Notes under the pieces: model-generated
Database searches by the model: none
What the model saw: the letters and a program-made list of their open reading frames with translations, nothing else
Told to the model about the DNA's origin: nothing
Assembly: GCA_900318245.1 (NCBI GenBank)
Contig: ONJT01000014.1
Span: forward strand, 1 to 54,145
DNA: 54,145 nt
Reading direction: 5' to 3'
Origin: an uncultured Bacteroidales bacterium
GTDB taxonomy: Bacteria; Bacteroidota; Bacteroidia; Bacteroidales; Paludibacteraceae
Shown: piece after piece, positions 25,681 through 34,000 of the stretch
How positions within the stretch are numbered: position 1 is the stretch's first letter
Layout of the letters: every line of letters starts with the position of its first letter
Program-made: the position numbers and the translations under genes

Positions 25681-26100
25681 ATGTTTATGGATGAACTGAT
25701 TCGACATACAGGTGTAGTGCTAAGCGTGAGCGGCGAGATGGCGCACGTGGAGATTATTCAGACCAGTGCATGTTCGGCATGCAAGGCCAAGTCGATGTGT
25801 ATGTCGGCCGAGAGCCAGCAGAAAGAGATGGACGTGGTGATGTTGGAGAAGTTGCAGCCCGGTGATCAGGTAGAGGTGGAAGTTCGCGAGCGCTTAGCAT
25901 GGAAAGCGGTGTTACTCGCATACATTCTGCCCTTTGTAGTGATGATGGGTATCATCGCCGTGCTGGATTTCACGACCGAATGGAGCGAAGCCGTTGTCGG
26001 CACACTCTCGCTCTGCGGAATAGCGCTGTATTACATCGGGTTGAGTGTGTTTAAGCATCGGCTGCAGACACAGTTTACTTTTACGGCCCGAAAGGTATAA
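25681..26100 (+). CDS. rseC: SoxR-reducing/RseC family protein
   Basis: A 139-residue inner-membrane protein of the RseC family, often found with rnf genes, where it helps keep the redox sensor SoxR reduced or assembles Rnf (family knowledge). It has a cytoplasmic N-terminal part with four Cys in SACSACKAKSMC (likely Fe-S or redox active) followed by two membrane segments (about 77-97 and 105-125). ATG 25681 was chosen; ATG 25687 is equally possible. Reading upstream to 25537 adds 48 residues before the promoter and was rejected. It stands 139 bp upstream of rnfB, consistent with a functional link. Confidence 0.88.
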   Translation: MFMDELIRHTGVVLSVSGEMAHVEIIQTSACSACKAKSMCMSAESQQKEMDVVMLEKLQPGDQVEVEVRERLAWKAVLLAYILPFVVMMGIIAVLDFTTEWSEAVVGTLSLCGIALYYIGLSVFKHRLQTQFTFTARKV

Positions 26101-26115
26101 ATTCAAAATCACGGG

Positions 26116-26136
26116 ATAATATATATAATATATTAT
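26116..26136. repeat. AT-rich perfect palindrome before rnfB
   Basis: ATAATATAT (26116-26124), ATA, then its exact complement (26128-26136). It stands 15 bp after the rseC stop codon and 24 bp before an 11-bp tandem array, the same layout as at 13724-13824. Confidence 0.65.
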
Positions 26137-26160
26137 AGGTATGGGTAGGATACGATATGC

Positions 26161-26204
26161 CCCCGATGCAACCCCGAGATGACCCCGATGTAACCCCGAA
26201 CGAG
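26161..26204. repeat. Four tandem 11-bp repeats upstream of rnfB
   Basis: Contiguous units CCCCGATGCAA, CCCCGAGATGA, CCCCGATGTAA and CCCCGAACGAG share the CCCCGA core. They end 35 bp before the rnfB start. The unit length is the same as at 13770-13824 but the sequence is unrelated. Confidence 0.8.
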
Positions 26205-26239
26205 ATAGCAAACAATAACAACTAAAAATAACAAATAAC

Positions 26240-26662
26240 ATGAATCTGATTCTGATTTCTATGGGAGTTTTGGGTGCGACAGGATTGGTAGCCGCTGTGC
26301 TGCTGTATGTTGTCAGCCAAATCTTCAAAGTGGAAGAAGATCCGCGCATTGACTTGGTGGTAGCTGTGCTGCCGGGAGCCAACTGCGGCGGATGCGGATT
26401 TGCCGGTTGCCGGAACTTCGCGGAAGCGTGTGTGAAGGCAGGCGGTACCGATGGTCTGGCCTGCCCTGTGGGCGGTGAACCGACGATGGAGGATGTGAAG
26501 CGAATCCTGACGCCTTCGGATGCCGAAGAGGCTGCAGCGCCTGCTGCACAAGAGGGCGGAGAGAAGAAGGGCTTCGATCCGGTCATCGCTGCTAAGATTA
26601 AAGCTTTGGCTACGCCCAAGGCATCGTTCCCTAATTCTATTTTAATGGCGCAGAAGTTATGA
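26240..26662 (+). CDS. rnfB: Truncated RnfB: membrane anchor and [4Fe-4S] domain only
   Basis: RnfB normally takes electrons from ferredoxin into the Rnf ion pump and has about 280-330 residues in Bacteroidetes. This protein has 140. It keeps the N-terminal helix (about 4-26), EDPRI and the [4Fe-4S] domain ANCGGCGFAGC with Cys49, Cys52, Cys57 and Cys75 (LACPVGG). The ferredoxin-type domains with two or more CxxCxxCxxxCP clusters are wholly absent and replaced by an acidic Ala/Glu-rich tail and the helical FDPVIAAKIKALATPKASF. The stop overlaps rnfC by ATGA (26659-26662), so this is a compact, intact reading frame and not a decaying remnant. Electron entry must be rearranged, or another protein supplies the missing clusters. 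Confidence 0.88.
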   Translation: MNLILISMGVLGATGLVAAVLLYVVSQIFKVEEDPRIDLVVAVLPGANCGGCGFAGCRNFAEACVKAGGTDGLACPVGGEPTMEDVKRILTPSDAEEAAAPAAQEGGEKKGFDPVIAAKIKALATPKASFPNSILMAQKL

Positions 26663-28011
26663 GAACATTTAAGATAGGCGGAGTTCATCCGCAGGACAAC
26701 AAACAATTCTCTGCTCATCAGCCGATTACAGAGTGCCCGCTGCCTAAGCAGGCGATCATTCCGCTGGTACAACACATCGGTGCGCCGGCACAGGCTGTAG
26801 TAGAAGTTGGAGCAAAAGTGAAAGTAGGCGAACTGCTGGCTAAAGCCGGCGGATTCGTGAGTGCGAACATCTGTTCGCCGGTAAGTGGAACGGTGACGAA
26901 GATCGACCAGGCTACCGATGCATGGGGTGCACCGATGCAGTGCATCTTCATCGACGTAGAAGGTGACGAGTGGTTGCCGGAGATTGATCGCAAACCGGAC
27001 TTGGTTCGTCAGTGTACGTTAGAGCCGAAGGCAATCATCGACAAGATTGCCGCAGCCGGTATCGTTGGTCTGGGTGGTGCTTGCTTCCCGACACACGTGA
27101 AGTTGCTGCCGCCTCCGGGTAAGAAAGCGGAGGTGCTGATTGTCAACGGTGTAGAGTGCGAGCCGTACCTGACCTGCGACCATCAGTTGATGCTTGAGCA
27201 CGGCGAAGAGATCATCATCGGTATTGAGATTTTGAAGAAAGCCCTTGGCGTTCAACGCGCGATCATCGGCATCGAGAACAACAAGAAAGATGCGATTGAG
27301 CACATGCGTACGCTGGCGCAGAGCAAGTTGGGTATCGAGGTGATGCCGCTGAAACTGCGTTACCCGCAGGGCGGTGAGAAACAACTCATCGACGCTTGTA
27401 TCGGTCGTCAGGTTCCGAGTGGTGCGCTGCCTATCGAGGTAGGTGCGGTAGTGGACAACGTCGCTACTATCTTCGCGGTGTACGAGGCTGTTCAGAAGAA
27501 CAAACCGCTCATCAGCCGCGTGATGACCGTGACGGGTAAGCATGTTGCCAAACCGGGTAACTACTCCGTTCGTTTCGGTACGCCGATCGACGAGGTGATT
27601 GAGTTGGCCGGTGGCGTTCCCGCACATACCGGTAAGATTATTGGCGGCGGTCCGATGATGGGTCGCGCGATGGATCATACCGAGGGTATGCCGGCTAACA
27701 AGCGTCTGAGCGGACTGCTCTTCCTCGATGAGAAAGAGAGTGTTCGCGCAGAGGAAGAGAACTGCATCCGCTGCGGTAAGTGCGTACAGGCCTGCCCGAT
27801 GGGTCTGGAGCCGTACTTGCTCCAACGTTTGAGTCAACTCGAGATGTGGGATGAGTGCGAGAAGCACGACGTGATGGATTGTATCGACTGCGGTTGCTGC
27901 GTCTATACCTGTCCTGCTCATCGTCGTCTGCTCGACGGTATCCGTCCTGCGAAAGCAAAAGTGGGCAGTATTTTGCGGGAAAGAGCAGCAGCTGCTCAAG
28001 CCGCAAAATAA
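26659..28011 (+). CDS. rnfC: Electron transport complex subunit RnfC
   Basis: The peripheral subunit of Rnf that binds FMN and NADH. The 450 residues start with the family segment MRTFKIGGVHPQDNK, then the biotinyl-like hammerhead (about 40-100), the NADH/FMN-binding region with GLGGACFPTHVKL and VNGVECEPYLTCDH, and two ferredoxin motifs, CIRCGKCVQACP (about 371-382) and CIDCGCCVYTCP (about 411-422). The standard RnfC length is about 440 residues. Since RnfB is truncated here, the two clusters of RnfC are the only classic ferredoxin-type clusters left in the complex. Confidence 0.96.
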   Translation: MRTFKIGGVHPQDNKQFSAHQPITECPLPKQAIIPLVQHIGAPAQAVVEVGAKVKVGELLAKAGGFVSANICSPVSGTVTKIDQATDAWGAPMQCIFIDVEGDEWLPEIDRKPDLVRQCTLEPKAIIDKIAAAGIVGLGGACFPTHVKLLPPPGKKAEVLIVNGVECEPYLTCDHQLMLEHGEEIIIGIEILKKALGVQRAIIGIENNKKDAIEHMRTLAQSKLGIEVMPLKLRYPQGGEKQLIDACIGRQVPSGALPIEVGAVVDNVATIFAVYEAVQKNKPLISRVMTVTGKHVAKPGNYSVRFGTPIDEVIELAGGVPAHTGKIIGGGPMMGRAMDHTEGMPANKRLSGLLFLDEKESVRAEEENCIRCGKCVQACPMGLEPYLLQRLSQLEMWDECEKHDVMDCIDCGCCVYTCPAHRRLLDGIRPAKAKVGSILRERAAAAQAAK

Positions 28012-28044
28012 TTGGTAATTGGTAATTTGTAATTTGAAATTTAA
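28010..28044 (+). repeat. Five degenerate 7-bp repeats between rnfC and rnfD
   Basis: AATTGGT twice, AATTTGT, AATTTGA, AATTTAA, filling most of the spacer from the last base of the rnfC stop to just before the rnfD start. Confidence 0.6.
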
Positions 28045-28050
28045 AAAGAT

Positions 28051-29037
28051 ATGAGCAATTTCATTACTTCTCCGGCTCCTCACATCCACGGCGGTGACAG
28101 CGTACGCAAGAACATGCTTCTTGTGATTCTCGCGCTGCTTCCTGCTTATGTGGTTTCCGTGATTGAGTTCGGTTGGGGAGCACTGATCACAGCGGCTATC
28201 AGCGTAGCGGCTTGTGTGCTGACCGAGTGGCTTATCGGTCGTTTTGTGCTCAAAGAGAAACGTCAGACCATCGGCGACCTCTCGGCTGTCTTGACGGGTC
28301 TGCTTCTCGCTTTCAACCTGCCATCGAGTATCGACTGGTGGATTGTACTCATCGGTGCGGTTGTCGCTATCGGTGTTGGTAAGATGACCTTCGGCGGTCT
28401 GGGTCAAAACCCCTTCAACCCTGCTTTGGTAGGTCGTGTCTTCCTGTTGATTTCCTTCCCTGCGCAGATGACCACTTGGCCGCTGGCAAAGGGTTTTGAG
28501 ACGAGTTATCTGGATGCAGAGACGGGTGCTACCCCGCTCTATTACCTCAAGCACATGGCGAAAACCGGTGACCTGAGTGTGATGGAGAACTTGCCTGCTC
28601 TGCGTGACGCATTCTTAGGTGCGATGGGCGGTTCGCTCGGTGAGGTATGTGCATTGGCACTGATCCTCGGCGGTCTGTTCCTGATTTGCACACGCGTCAT
28701 CACCTGGCATATTCCGGTAAGTATTATCGCTACCGTAGCTCTCTTCGCGTGGATCGGTACACCGGAAGGCATGGAGGCTCACCAGTATGTAGCATACCAG
28801 TTGCTGAGCGGTGGTCTGATGCTTGGTGCGTTCTTCATGGCTACGGACTACGTGACCAGCCCGATGAGCGCTTGGGGCAAGATCATCTTCGGTATCGGTA
28901 TCGGCTTCATCATGATGGTGATCCGTACCTGGGGTGCTTATCCTGAAGGTATGTCGTTCGCTATCCTGATCATGAACGCGTGCGTTCCATTGTTGAACAA
29001 GATTCGTCCGATGCGCTTCGGCGAGAAGAAAAAATAA
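28051..29037 (+). CDS. rnfD: Electron transport complex subunit RnfD
   Basis: An integral membrane subunit with about nine to ten segments and a covalently bound FMN. The N-terminus is SNFITSPAPHIHGGDSVRKN and the FMN-binding Thr lies in ETGATPLYYL (about residue 164-173), which corresponds to the (S/T)GAT motif. The rest (GGQNPFNPALVGRVFLL-like region, TDYVTSPMSAWGK near the end) is typical. Full length at 328 residues. It stands after a 7-bp repeat spacer and 11 bp before rnfG; the rnfG ribosome-binding site overlaps its stop codon. Confidence 0.95.
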   Translation: MSNFITSPAPHIHGGDSVRKNMLLVILALLPAYVVSVIEFGWGALITAAISVAACVLTEWLIGRFVLKEKRQTIGDLSAVLTGLLLAFNLPSSIDWWIVLIGAVVAIGVGKMTFGGLGQNPFNPALVGRVFLLISFPAQMTTWPLAKGFETSYLDAETGATPLYYLKHMAKTGDLSVMENLPALRDAFLGAMGGSLGEVCALALILGGLFLICTRVITWHIPVSIIATVALFAWIGTPEGMEAHQYVAYQLLSGGLMLGAFFMATDYVTSPMSAWGKIIFGIGIGFIMMVIRTWGAYPEGMSFAILIMNACVPLLNKIRPMRFGEKKK

Positions 29038-29042
29038 GGAGG
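29037..29042 (+). promoter_or_regulatory. Strong Shine-Dalgarno site for rnfG
   Basis: AGGAGG begins at the last base of the rnfD stop codon and ends 6 nt before the ATG at 29049. It decides that start over an upstream in-frame Met at 28980, which lies inside rnfD. It is one of only two such sites seen in the window. Confidence 0.75.
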
Positions 29043-29048
29043 ACAGCT

Positions 29049-29630
29049 ATGGAAAAGTTACAGAGTTCATTTAAGAACATGGCGCTGAGCCTGACCATCA
29101 TCGCGATGGTGGCTGCCGGTGCACTGGCGGGCGTATACATGCTGACGCTCGGTAATATCGAAGCGCAAAAGAAAGCAAAACAAGAGGCTGCTAAATTGGC
29201 GGTGTTGGACGGACATGAAGATGGCGTGGCTATCGAGACGACTGTTGACGGTTTCGGTGGTCCGTTCCGCATCATGGTTGGTTTCGATGCTGACGGAAAC
29301 ATCTTGGGTTACGAGGTGCTTGAGCACCAAGAGACTCCGGGTCTGGGTTCGCATATCGAGCACTGGTTCAAGAACGCAGACAAACCGAATCAGAACATCA
29401 TCGGCCGCAAGGCAGACGGTAAGTTTGCTGTAAGCAAAGACGGCGGTGATATAGATGCTATCACAGCGGCTACGATCTCTTCGCGCGCCTTCCTCAAAGC
29501 CATCAATCAGGCTTATGCGGAGTTCAAGGGCAGTGATGTAGAAGCGCACACCGGTGCCAGCCAACTGCAAGCCACAGAAGTTGAAGAAGTAGTAGAAATC
29601 ATTGAAGAGAAGGAGGTACGTCATGAGTAA
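29049..29630 (+). CDS. rnfG: Electron transport complex subunit RnfG
   Basis: A membrane-anchored FMN-binding subunit of Rnf facing the periplasm. The 193 residues have one N-terminal membrane helix (about 10-32), an FMN_bind domain with VDGFGGPFRIMVGFDADG and DAITAATISSRAF, where the Thr of the (S/T)xAT motif carries FMN in the family, and an acidic C-terminal tail (VEEVVEIIEEKEV) beyond the domain. The start is fixed by the AGGAGG site. The last 8 bp overlap the start of rnfE. The tail is longer than usual for the family, as far as I can tell. Confidence 0.94.
   Translation: MEKLQSSFKNMALSLTIIAMVAAGALAGVYMLTLGNIEAQKKAKQEAAKLAVLDGHEDGVAIETTVDGFGGPFRIMVGFDADGNILGYEVLEHQETPGLGSHIEHWFKNADKPNQNIIGRKADGKFAVSKDGGDIDAITAATISSRAFLKAINQAYAEFKGSDVEAHTGASQLQATEVEEVVEIIEEKEVRHE
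29611..29616 (+). promoter_or_regulatory. Strong Shine-Dalgarno site for rnfE
   Basis: AGGAGG ends 6 nt before the ATG at 29623 and lies within the rnfG tail codons; it selects that start over an in-frame ATG at 29602. Spacing matches the rnfG site exactly. Confidence 0.75.
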
Positions 29631-30210
29631 CGCATTCAAAACATTGACCAACGGTCTTCTGAAAGAGAACCCGACCTTTGTGCTGGTTCTCGGTATGTGT
29701 CCGACGCTGGCAACGACAACCAGCGCTATCAACGGTATGTCCATGGGTCTGGCTACGATGTTCGTGCTCATCTGCTCGAATACCGTGATCTCGCTGCTGA
29801 AGAACCTCATTCCGGACAAAGTTCGTATCCCGGCGTTCATCGTCGTCATCGCTACGTTCGTAACCTTGGTTCAACTGGTGATGCAGGCTTACGTGCCGGC
29901 TATCTATGACGTGCTGGGCCTGTTCATCCCGCTGATCGTAGTGAACTGTATCGTCCTTGGACGTGCAGAAGCTTTCGCAGCGAAGAACAGCGTAGGCCTC
30001 AGCGCCCTTGACGGCATCGGCATGGGTCTGGGCTTCACCTTGGCGCTTACTGTTCTCGGTGCTATCCGTGAGTTACTCGGAACGGGTGCCTGCTTCGGAT
30101 TCCAACTCTTCCCGGACAACTACGGCGCACTGGTATTCGTCCTCGCTCCGGGTGCGTTCATCGCACTGGCATATTTAATGGTCATTATTAACAAAATCCA
30201 GAAAAAATAA
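29623..30210 (+). CDS. rnfE: Electron transport complex subunit RnfE
   Basis: One of two homologous six-helix membrane subunits that form the core of Rnf and share a cluster between them. The 195 residues begin MSNAFKTLTNGLLKENPTFV, with LGMCPTLATTTSAINGMSMG and a later VVNCIVLGRAEAFAA, both with the conserved Cys that holds the membrane [2Fe-2S] cluster together with RnfA. It overlaps rnfG by 8 bp and stands 2 bp before rnfA. Confidence 0.96.
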   Translation: MSNAFKTLTNGLLKENPTFVLVLGMCPTLATTTSAINGMSMGLATMFVLICSNTVISLLKNLIPDKVRIPAFIVVIATFVTLVQLVMQAYVPAIYDVLGLFIPLIVVNCIVLGRAEAFAAKNSVGLSALDGIGMGLGFTLALTVLGAIRELLGTGACFGFQLFPDNYGALVFVLAPGAFIALAYLMVIINKIQKK

Positions 30211-30212
30211 TT

Positions 30213-30806
30213 ATGGTTTACTTTTTAATTTTCATCTCTGCGATATTTGTTAATAATATCGTATTGAGCCAGTTCTTGGGTATCTGCCCGTTCCTGGGAG
30301 TAAGTAAGAAAATCGACACCGCGATGGGTATGAGCGCAGCGGTTATCTTCGTGCTCACGCTCTCTACGGTTGTAACATATTTGTTACAAATGTTGCTGGT
30401 GAAATGGGGCATTGAGTTCCTGCAGACCATTCTTTTCATCCTCATCATCGCGGCTCTCGTGCAGATGATTGAGATCATGCTGAAGAAGGTCAGTCCGGCG
30501 CTCTACCAGGCGCTGGGTGTATTCCTGCCGCTGATTACCACCAACTGCTGTATTCTCGGTGTGGCTATTCTCGTAGCTAACGGTACAGAGAAACTGCCGA
30601 TGGGCGCAGAGCACGGAATGTTGACCGGTACGCTGTTCGCTTTCGCAACGGCGCTGGGCTTCGGTCTCGCACTCATCCTCTTCGCAGGTATCCGCGAGCA
30701 ACTCGCTTTGGCGAAAGTACCCGAGGCGATGAAAGGTACGCCTATCGCCCTTCTGACAGCCGGCCTTCTGGCTATGGCTTTCATGGGCTTCAGCGGCGTA
30801 GTATAA
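30213..30806 (+). CDS. rnfA: Electron transport complex subunit RnfA
   Basis: The second homologous core membrane subunit of Rnf. The 197 residues include VLSQFLGICPFLGVSKK and PLITTNCCILGVAIL, with Cys residues matched by those of RnfE, and six helices. Last gene of the rnfB-C-D-G-E-A run, the standard Bacteroidetes order. The stop is followed 11 bp later by a small GC hairpin at 30818-30831. Confidence 0.96.
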   Translation: MVYFLIFISAIFVNNIVLSQFLGICPFLGVSKKIDTAMGMSAAVIFVLTLSTVVTYLLQMLLVKWGIEFLQTILFILIIAALVQMIEIMLKKVSPALYQALGVFLPLITTNCCILGVAILVANGTEKLPMGAEHGMLTGTLFAFATALGFGLALILFAGIREQLALAKVPEAMKGTPIALLTAGLLAMAFMGFSGVV

Positions 30807-30817
30807 TAAATTAGGTA

Positions 30818-30831
30818 CGCGCACATGCGCG
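30818..30831 (+). terminator. Possible rnf terminator hairpin
   Basis: CGCGC, ACAT, GCGCG followed by an AT-rich tract. The stem is only 5 bp, so it is a weak candidate. Confidence 0.4.
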
Positions 30832-30870
30832 AGATCTTATATTTATATATTTTCCTCGGGATGTAAAACG

Positions 30871-30953
30871 TAGTTTTGCAGACCGAAGAGCGTAGAGCAA
30901 GGCGTAGCACTACCACGAGCGATGTAATCGCGTAGTCGTGCGAGCCTTAGCTC
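30871..30953 (+). promoter_or_regulatory. Putative -7 element and structured segment upstream of tRNA-Ala
   Basis: TAGTTTTGCA (core 30871-30878) fits the -7 consensus, without a clear -33. Between it and the tRNA lies an imperfect hairpin: GAGCAAGGC (30895-30903) with GCCTTAGCTC (30944-30953) as the base, inner pairs CACGA/TCGTG and GCGAT/ATCGC closing on GTA. It fills the 50-60 nt before the tRNA and might be a leader, a processing signal or a repeat. Confidence 0.4.
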
Positions 30954-30959
30954 AAGCGA

Positions 30960-31033
30960 GGGGTATTAGCTCATCTGGCTAGAGCGCAACACTGGCAGTG
31001 TTGAGGTGAGCGGTTCGAGTCCGCTATACTCCA
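30960..31033 (+). tRNA. tRNA-Ala (anticodon GGC)
   Basis: A full cloverleaf can be drawn: acceptor stem GGGGTAT/ATACTCC with the G3-U70 wobble that marks alanine tRNAs, D stem GCTC/GAGC, anticodon stem CAACA/TGTTG with loop CTGGCAG (anticodon GGC), T stem AGCGG/CCGCT with loop TTCGAGT, and discriminator A. The CCA end is not encoded. The 3' part is repeated immediately downstream (31043-31060). Confidence 0.93.
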
Positions 31034-31060
31034 CGAAACATAGAGTCCGCTATACTCCAC
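31017..31060 (+). repeat. Direct repeat of the tRNA-Ala 3' end
   Basis: The 18-bp segment at 31017-31034 (GAGTCCGCTATACTCCAC, the T-arm 3' half plus acceptor 3' strand) recurs exactly at 31043-31060, 26 bp later and 20 bp before the M6 protease start codon. Such a partial copy of a tRNA 3' end resembles an integration scar (att repeat) or a local 26-bp tandem duplication. No integrase gene is present in the window. Confidence 0.75.
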
Positions 31061-31079
31061 AAAAAACAAACAATCTATT

Positions 31080-34000
31080 ATGAATACCGCTAAACACACT
31101 TTAACCTTCTTTCTAAGCGCCATGCTGACCCTATCGGCATGGGCAGTGCCGGCCTATCGCGGGTGGCAGGAACGTACATTAACTGACGGAACATCTGTTC
31201 ATGTCCGCCTTATTGGTGACGAGTTCTACCATTTCTGGGAAACCCAAGACGGAAAAATAGCCATCGAGCAGGAGGATGGAACGTTCGTAATATCAGACAA
31301 ACAATCTCCTACCAGCAAGCAAGTTATTGCACGCCGCAAAGCGGCTGCGCAGCGCAAAGGAGCAGCAAGGGTCCGCAAAAACTATGGTGCTATACAACCG
31401 ACTAAATTATTGGTGCTTCTTGTCAATTTCAGCGACAAGTCGATGAAATCCACTCACAACAATGCCTTCTTTGATAACCTGCTGAATGGTTCGTTCCCAT
31501 CGGTGCAGGACTATTTCAAGCAATCATCCGGAAACACTTATGTGCCGGAGTTTGACGTGTTTGGTCCCTATACATTAGACCAAAACATGGCATATTACGG
31601 AGGCAATGATAGTGACGGAAATGACGAACACCCGGATCAGATGGTCGTAGATGCCTGTGCAAAAGCCTATGCAGACGGTTGTGACTTCAGTAACTACGAC
31701 ACCAATAACGACGGCAAAGTAGATAATATCTATGTCATATATGCCGGTTATGGAGAGGCAGCCGGTGCTCCGGCAAATACTATATGGCCTCATAGTTGGG
31801 AGATATACAGTCAATATGTATCCGGAACTCTCAAATATAACGGGAAGACACTCGGTCACTATGCCTGTAGTGCAGAGTTGTCCGGTAAGTCGGGTTCAAA
31901 CAGCGATGGTGTGGGTACGTTTGCTCACGAGTTCAGTCATGTCATAGGATTGCCGGACTATTACGACACAGACTATGGAACGAACTCAGACAATGGAGTC
32001 ACTCCCGGCGAATGGACGCTGATGGATCAAGGCTCGTACAACGGATCAGGTATGTACCCGCCGTTGTATAGTGTTTATGACAAGTATTTCATGGGATGGA
32101 TGACGCCGAAGTTCCTTGCCAAAGACGAGGTAAAGAATGTAACTCTGACTACAGCTTGGAATGACAATTACCAAATCACCGGCGGTGCTTCACGCGTGGC
32201 ATGCACCAATACCAGTACAGTTTATTATCTTGAGAACCGCCAGAAAAGCGGTTATGACCAGTACCTGCCCGGACACGGCATGGTGGTGTGGAAAGTGACC
32301 TACAACGCTACGCGCTGGAATAGCAATGACCTGAACAATACAGCAGGGACGTTGCGCTATACGATTGTACCGGCAGACGGAAAAACCGAGAACTACGGTG
32401 CCGCAACGGACCCCTTCCCCGGAACGGGAGGCAAGAAAATATACACCCCCGCCACCGGCTGCGCGTTGTCGGACATTACTGAGAGTAGCGGAAACATCAG
32501 TTTCAAGTACAATGGAGGTATAGATTGCCATAATGTGATCACCAATGGCACAGGCTGTACGATTACTCCGAGTGTATCGTGCATTGAAAACAGCAACACA
32601 CTCACGGCTACCATCACTCCGACCGATGCAACGTACGACTTCACCAGCCTGACAGTGACGTGCGGCAGTACAACACTCACAAGCGGCACGCACTATACTT
32701 TGAGCAGTGACAAAAAAACGTTGACCATCAACGCTTCAGCTATTAGCGGCACCGCAAGCAATAACATTACCATCACTGCTGTTTGGACCAAGAACCGGTA
32801 TAGTTATGGCATGTTGGGCGAGAATTGCACAGCGGAACTAAATGGAACCGTTAACAAAAACGCGTCTCTTAATCTAACTATTACTCCAGACGCAGGTTAC
32901 ACGCTTGCCAATGCTGCATGTTGGGATGTTACGATGGGAGGTAACACGCTCACGTATGGTTCTGACTTCACCTATTCAGGCACAACATTCTCAATAACTT
33001 CTGTTACCGGCGATGTAGAGATTCTTGCGTACGGTTTACACCCTGTTACGTGGATGGCAAACGGTAGTGCACATGCTACAAATGTCGCCGTTGACAATAA
33101 GATTACCTTGCCAGCAGATCCTGAGGATTGTTCGGAAAGCAAGAAATTCGTTGGCTGGTGTACTATCAGCGACTATAGCCATGCAACTACAGCACCGACC
33201 TTTGCCAGTACAGGTGACGCCTATTCCGTGGCGACGTATTACGCAGTGTATGCGACACCGGCTCCCAGTAGCGCACCCAAACGCGCAAAGAAGGCGAATG
33301 ATGAATATGAACTATATAGCGGAACTCTCACCGAAGGCGACTATCTGATAGTATATGACGGTAGTGCAATGAATAATACTGTTACGAGTGACAGATTGCA
33401 GTATTCTGCTGTGACTGCCACGAATAACAAAATCTCTAACCCTGACGCATCGATTGTTTGGCATATTGCAGCAAGTGATGATTATTGGACACTCTACAAT
33501 GCAAGTGCATCTAAATACGCAGCAAGTACGGGTGCTAAGAATAAAGCACAATTGCTCGCCGATGGTACCGACAATAAGTCTTTGTGGACGGTTTCTGGTT
33601 CGTCAACATACGAATTTGTAAACAAAGCCAATGCGACAGCAAGCGTAAATGCTAATCTCCGAAAGAATGGCACTTATGGTTTTGCTTGTTATGCTACAAC
33701 TACCGGTGGCGCGATATCTCTCTACAAGAAAGCCGGTGGTTCCAGTGGCGGCGGTAGTTACAAGGACTACACCACTGTTTGTCAAACATGTACGCTCACT
33801 GGTATAACGCTGACCACCACAGGCGCGAAGACGACTTTTGTTACCAACGAGACCTTTACATCCGAAGGCTTGGTCGTTACGGCAAACTACAGCAATTGTT
33901 CGGATAAAACCGTTACTCCCAACACTGTATCCACTCCTGATATGAGTTCGGCGGGCAGCAAGACCGTGACTGTATCCTACACGGAAGGTGGCGAAACGAA

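Noticed and set aside
27019-28554. Long open frame on the minus strand opposite rnfC and rnfD
   Set aside because: It is the reverse-complement shadow of two well-conserved genes; it has no family resemblance and is rich in residues expected from antisense codons.
31043-31060. A second tRNA gene
   Set aside because: Only the 3' third of the tRNA is repeated; no D arm or anticodon arm is present.
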